Assembly (NCBI GenBank): GCA_946885745.1
Contig: CAMPGV010000040.1
Location: 1 to 7,053, forward strand
DNA length: 7,053 nt
Direction of reading: 5' to 3'
Source of the DNA: an uncultured Candidatus Saccharibacteria bacterium
Lineage (GTDB): Bacteria > Patescibacteria > Saccharimonadia > Saccharimonadales > JAEWBQ01
This document shows, piece by piece, positions 5,989 to 7,053 of the stretch. A program made the translations under genes and the position numbers. Each line of letters starts with the position of its first letter. The stretch's first letter is position 1. Below the pieces are notes generated by a model. It made no database searches and was not told the origin of the DNA. It saw only the letters and a list, made by a program, of their open reading frames with translations.

Positions 5989-6207
5989 TTAGGCAGCGAG
6001 CGTAACCTCATCTTGAATGGTCACCTTTTTGCGGCGTGAAATACGGCCACCCTTTGCGCCAGCGATACGTGCTAGCTCTGGGTTAGCGGCAAAGCCGCCA
6101 GTGCGGCCGAGACGGCCACCCTTTGCGCCAATCTTTGCATAAAAGCTAGGATCTTTTGCTAAGTTCTTTGCTGCAGCCTTCTTGCCGCCTTCTTTTGTTC
6201 CAGCCAT
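5989..6207 (-). CDS. KGG-repeat stress-type protein (GsiB/Con-10-like)
   Basis: A 72-residue, very basic and glycine-rich protein with the short repeats known from stress-induced KGG proteins (Bacillus GsiB, fungal Con-10; PF10685 type). Copies are at 3-12 (GTKEGGKKAA), 26-35 (IGAKGGRLGR) and 49-58 (AGAKGGRISR), with GGFAANPELARIAG linking the last two. Such proteins are hydrophilic and probably disordered; a protective role in desiccation or general stress is known for GsiB-like members but only inferred here. RRKK at 58-61 adds more charge and could aid nucleic-acid binding. The ATG at 6207 is chosen because AAGAGGAG is 10 nt upstream; an in-frame ATG at 6240 lies in the leader hairpin. It is a single gene converging on the plus-strand kinase unit and shares its terminator. 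Confidence 0.9.
   Translation of the reverse strand: MAGTKEGGKKAAAKNLAKDPSFYAKIGAKGGRLGRTGGFAANPELARIAGAKGGRISRRKKVTIQDEVTLAA
6043..6130 (-). repeat. 19-bp direct repeats inside the KGG gene
   Basis: The same 19 bases, plus-strand acggccaccctttgcgcca, occur at 6043-6061 and 6112-6130, 69 bp (23 codons) apart. Both encode GAKGGR in the KGG repeats. Identity at the codon level suggests recent duplication or gene conversion between repeat units rather than protein-level conservation alone. Confidence 0.85.
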
Positions 6208-6273
6208 GGGAATAATTCTCCTCTTATCCGAAGTCTCCACTTCGGTAATTACCTCACATATGCTATGTGTATG
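6208..6273 (-). promoter_or_regulatory. Structured 5' leader of the KGG gene
   Basis: The roughly 65-nt leader predicted from the promoter at 6280-6308 contains three inverted repeats: CACATA-GCA-TATGTG (6255-6269), palindromic GGTAATTACC (6244-6253), and CCGAAGT-GGAG-ACTTCGG (6228-6245, a perfect 7-bp stem). The last ends 2 nt before the real Shine-Dalgarno AAGAGGAG (6218-6225) and shows a second GGAG in its loop. A thermometer-like, protein-binding or stability role is possible; it matches no riboswitch class I know. Confidence 0.4.
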
Positions 6274-6295
6274 TTTAGTATATTATCATAGCATA
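6259..6295. promoter_or_regulatory. Operator-like inverted repeat spanning the KGG promoter -10
   Basis: TATGCTATG (6259-6267) and its exact complement CATAGCATA (6287-6295) flank the -10 box (6280-6285), with 19 bp between the arms and 28 bp centre to centre. One arm is in the -35/-10 spacer and the other just after the predicted start. This is a typical place for a repressor or a looping dimer. The dyad is certain; regulator binding is inferred. Confidence 0.45.
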
Positions 6296-6308
6296 GCCGT
6301 TTTGTCAA
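6280..6308 (-). promoter_or_regulatory. Promoter of the KGG gene
   Basis: A perfect -35 TTGACA (6303-6308) and TAATAT (6280-6285) on the minus strand are 17 nt apart. Predicted start near 6273. An AT-rich stretch lies upstream (6309-6344), which could act as an UP element. The -10 is imperfect, leaving room for regulation by the overlapping dyad. Confidence 0.8.
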
Positions 6309-6344
6309 TATTTACGTAAGCACTTTTTTATTATATTTATACTA

Positions 6345-6373
6345 TTGCACTTATCCAGCTAGTGCTATATTAT
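6345..6373 (+). promoter_or_regulatory. Candidate plus-strand promoter in the gap
   Basis: TTGCAC (6345-6350) and TATTAT (6368-6373) are 17 nt apart; an overlapping extended element TGCTATATT (6363-6371) is an alternative -10. Predicted start near 6379-6380. The region is AT-rich, so chance matches are likely; what raises its value is the stem-loop and terminator just downstream with no gene between. Confidence 0.4.
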
Positions 6374-6378
6374 AAATA

Positions 6379-6447
6379 AGCACCTGTTTGAATCCCAAAT
6401 TTAGATTCAAATGCAAAACGACCGTCTCTGCGAGAGCGGTCGTTTTT
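6379..6447 (+). ncRNA. Candidate small RNA of about 70 nt
   Basis: Between the candidate promoter (6345-6373) and a strong hairpin with a T tract (6415-6447) the plus strand has no ORF of note but can fold. TTTGAATC (6387-6394) pairs with GATTCAAA (6404-6411) around a 9-nt loop, followed at once by the terminator stem-loop. Two stem-loops ending in a U run, alone in an intergenic gap, is the usual layout of a bacterial trans-acting small RNA. It matches no family I can name. The alternative is that both hairpins are only the 3' end of the gene at 6459. Confidence 0.35.
6415..6447. terminator. Intrinsic terminator, probably bidirectional
   Basis: AAAACGACCG pairs with CGGTCGTTTT (6415-6424 with 6437-6446), extended by TCTC/GAGA around a TGC loop with one bulged G. 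On the plus strand TTTTTATTATT follows. On the minus strand the run is only TTTT before GC. It stands 12 nt after the stop of the 163-aa gene (minus), so it can end that mRNA, but its better T tract points the other way. Confidence 0.85.
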
Positions 6448-6458
6448 ATTATTAAAGC

Positions 6459-6950
6459 TTAATTGCGAGCCGATTGTCGCTGCACGAGAATCTTTCCGGC
6501 CACGGCCAGTGGATTACTTCCCTCGATATCTTCGCCAACCGACTTTAGCCCTGCGACAGACATCAGCTTCTCGTCATTAAACCGACCATGCCGAGCGCCT
6601 ATGGTCAAAGGAGCGGCCCTTAGAGAGCTTACCCATTCCTCATCAAAGATTTCGCCGACTGCATACTCCGCTTTACCATTCACCGGATACGTCAGCTGTA
6701 CTGACTCCCCGTACCCACCCTCGGTGAGCACATATACCTTCTTGTTGCCGTCGTAATCAACCGTCGTAAAGCCAGTAATACTAGCCGGAGCGTTAAAGTT
6801 TAAATGTTTACTATACGATTTATTAAGGTCAACAGTTGCTGCAACCTTATCAATCTCTACATTAACTGAACCATCACTATACTGAACGGTTTTCTCTATC
6901 GTCTCATTCATATTGTGACCCGACTGAGTGACTCGCGGAACTTCTGACAT
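6459..6950 (-). CDS. Unrecognised 163-aa soluble protein
   Basis: I do not recognise this protein. It has no signal peptide, membrane helix, cysteine or nucleotide-binding motif. Residues 28-100 alternate polar and hydrophobic residues with Gly/Asp turns (for example VNVEIDKVAATVDL and KKVYVLTEGGY), suggesting a beta-rich domain. Residues about 105-163 look mixed, with LKSVGEDIEGSNPLAVAGKI near the end. The start taken is ATG at 6950, about 34 nt after the predicted transcription start. Its ribosome site is weak (GAAAG, about 10 nt upstream). A second in-frame ATG at 6911 (MNETIEK) also lacks a site. It stands alone with its own promoter and terminator. It is probably a real gene, judging by length, promoter and clean bounding hairpin. 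Confidence 0.8.
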   Translation of the reverse strand: MSEVPRVTQSGHNMNETIEKTVQYSDGSVNVEIDKVAATVDLNKSYSKHLNFNAPASITGFTTVDYDGNKKVYVLTEGGYGESVQLTYPVNGKAEYAVGEIFDEEWVSSLRAAPLTIGARHGRFNDEKLMSVAGLKSVGEDIEGSNPLAVAGKILVQRQSARN

Positions 6951-6990
6951 GTTTGTTTTCTTTCGCCCGTGGCTTTGTGTTATGCAACTA

Positions 6991-7019
6991 TATATACACT
7001 ATTATGTTTAATTTGTCAA
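6991..7019 (-). promoter_or_regulatory. Promoter of the 163-aa gene
   Basis: Perfect TTGACA (7014-7019) and TATATA (6991-6996) on the minus strand are 17 nt apart. Predicted start is near 6984. The remaining bases to the right edge (7020-7053) hold no gene, repeat or hairpin I can support. Confidence 0.8.
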
Positions 7020-7053
7020 TCGATTCGCCGTAACCCAGGAGACAACACAGCGC

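Noticed and set aside
7014..7053. Possible 3' end of a minus-strand gene entering from the right edge, with TGA in the TTGACA box
   Set aside because: Too few codons remain to show coding character, though the arrangement would resemble the LPQTG/rpsA junction.
1..7053. tRNA, rRNA, CRISPR array, insertion sequence, prophage or defence island
   Set aside because: No cloverleaf, repeat-spacer series, transposase motif, terminal inverted repeats with target duplication or phage genes were seen on either strand.

Overview
The window looks like a piece of a small-genome bacterial chromosome, most likely Candidatus Saccharibacteria (TM7) or a close Patescibacteria relative. The clues are a short initiation factor IF2 (591 aa) and a four-domain ribosomal protein S1 (357 aa), a Gram-positive-type LPQTG cell-wall sorting signal, a KGG-repeat stress protein, compact spacing and several lineage-restricted small proteins. 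TGA is used as a stop at the end of the LPQTG gene. This argues against the Gracilibacteria/Absconditabacteria code, in which TGA is glycine. The taxon is an inference from gene content; no rRNA gene is present.

Layout, left to right. (1) 1-1119, minus: an uninterrupted reading frame running off the left edge. It encodes an unrecognised protein with a charged helical region, a Gly/Ala-rich hydrophobic block and a membrane segment. (2) 1176-4243, minus: an rpsA-infB operon with a near-consensus promoter (TTGACT-17-TACAAT) and a strong 13-bp hairpin terminator after infB. nusA and rbfA, the usual infB neighbours, are absent. (3) 4240-4674, minus: a 126-aa sortase-substrate-like protein with its own promoter. 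The rpsA -35 box overlaps its stop codon. (4) 4689-5974, plus: a divergent two-gene unit, a ROK-family sugar kinase that is probably translated from a leaderless mRNA, overlapped by 29 nt by a 156-aa HExxH metallopeptidase-like protein with a C-terminal zinc ribbon. It ends in a bidirectional terminator whose loop contains the stop codon. (5) 5989-6308, minus: a 72-aa KGG-repeat protein behind a TTGACA-17 promoter, with a structured leader and an operator-like dyad. (6) 6208-6458: a 251-nt AT-rich gap holding the KGG promoter and leader and, on the plus strand, a possible small RNA of about 70 nt (promoter, stem-loop, intrinsic terminator). (7) 6459-7019, minus: an unrecognised 163-aa soluble protein with a TTGACA-17-TATATA promoter.

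The functions mix core translation (S1, IF2), sugar phosphorylation, cell surface and stress. There is no obvious multi-gene defence or biosynthetic system. The most interesting material is regulatory: leader hairpins next to the Shine-Dalgarno sites of rpsA, infB and the KGG gene; the leaderless kinase start; the dyad at the KGG promoter; and the candidate small RNA. The kinase/metallopeptidase pair and the two unrecognised proteins are the least described coding content.
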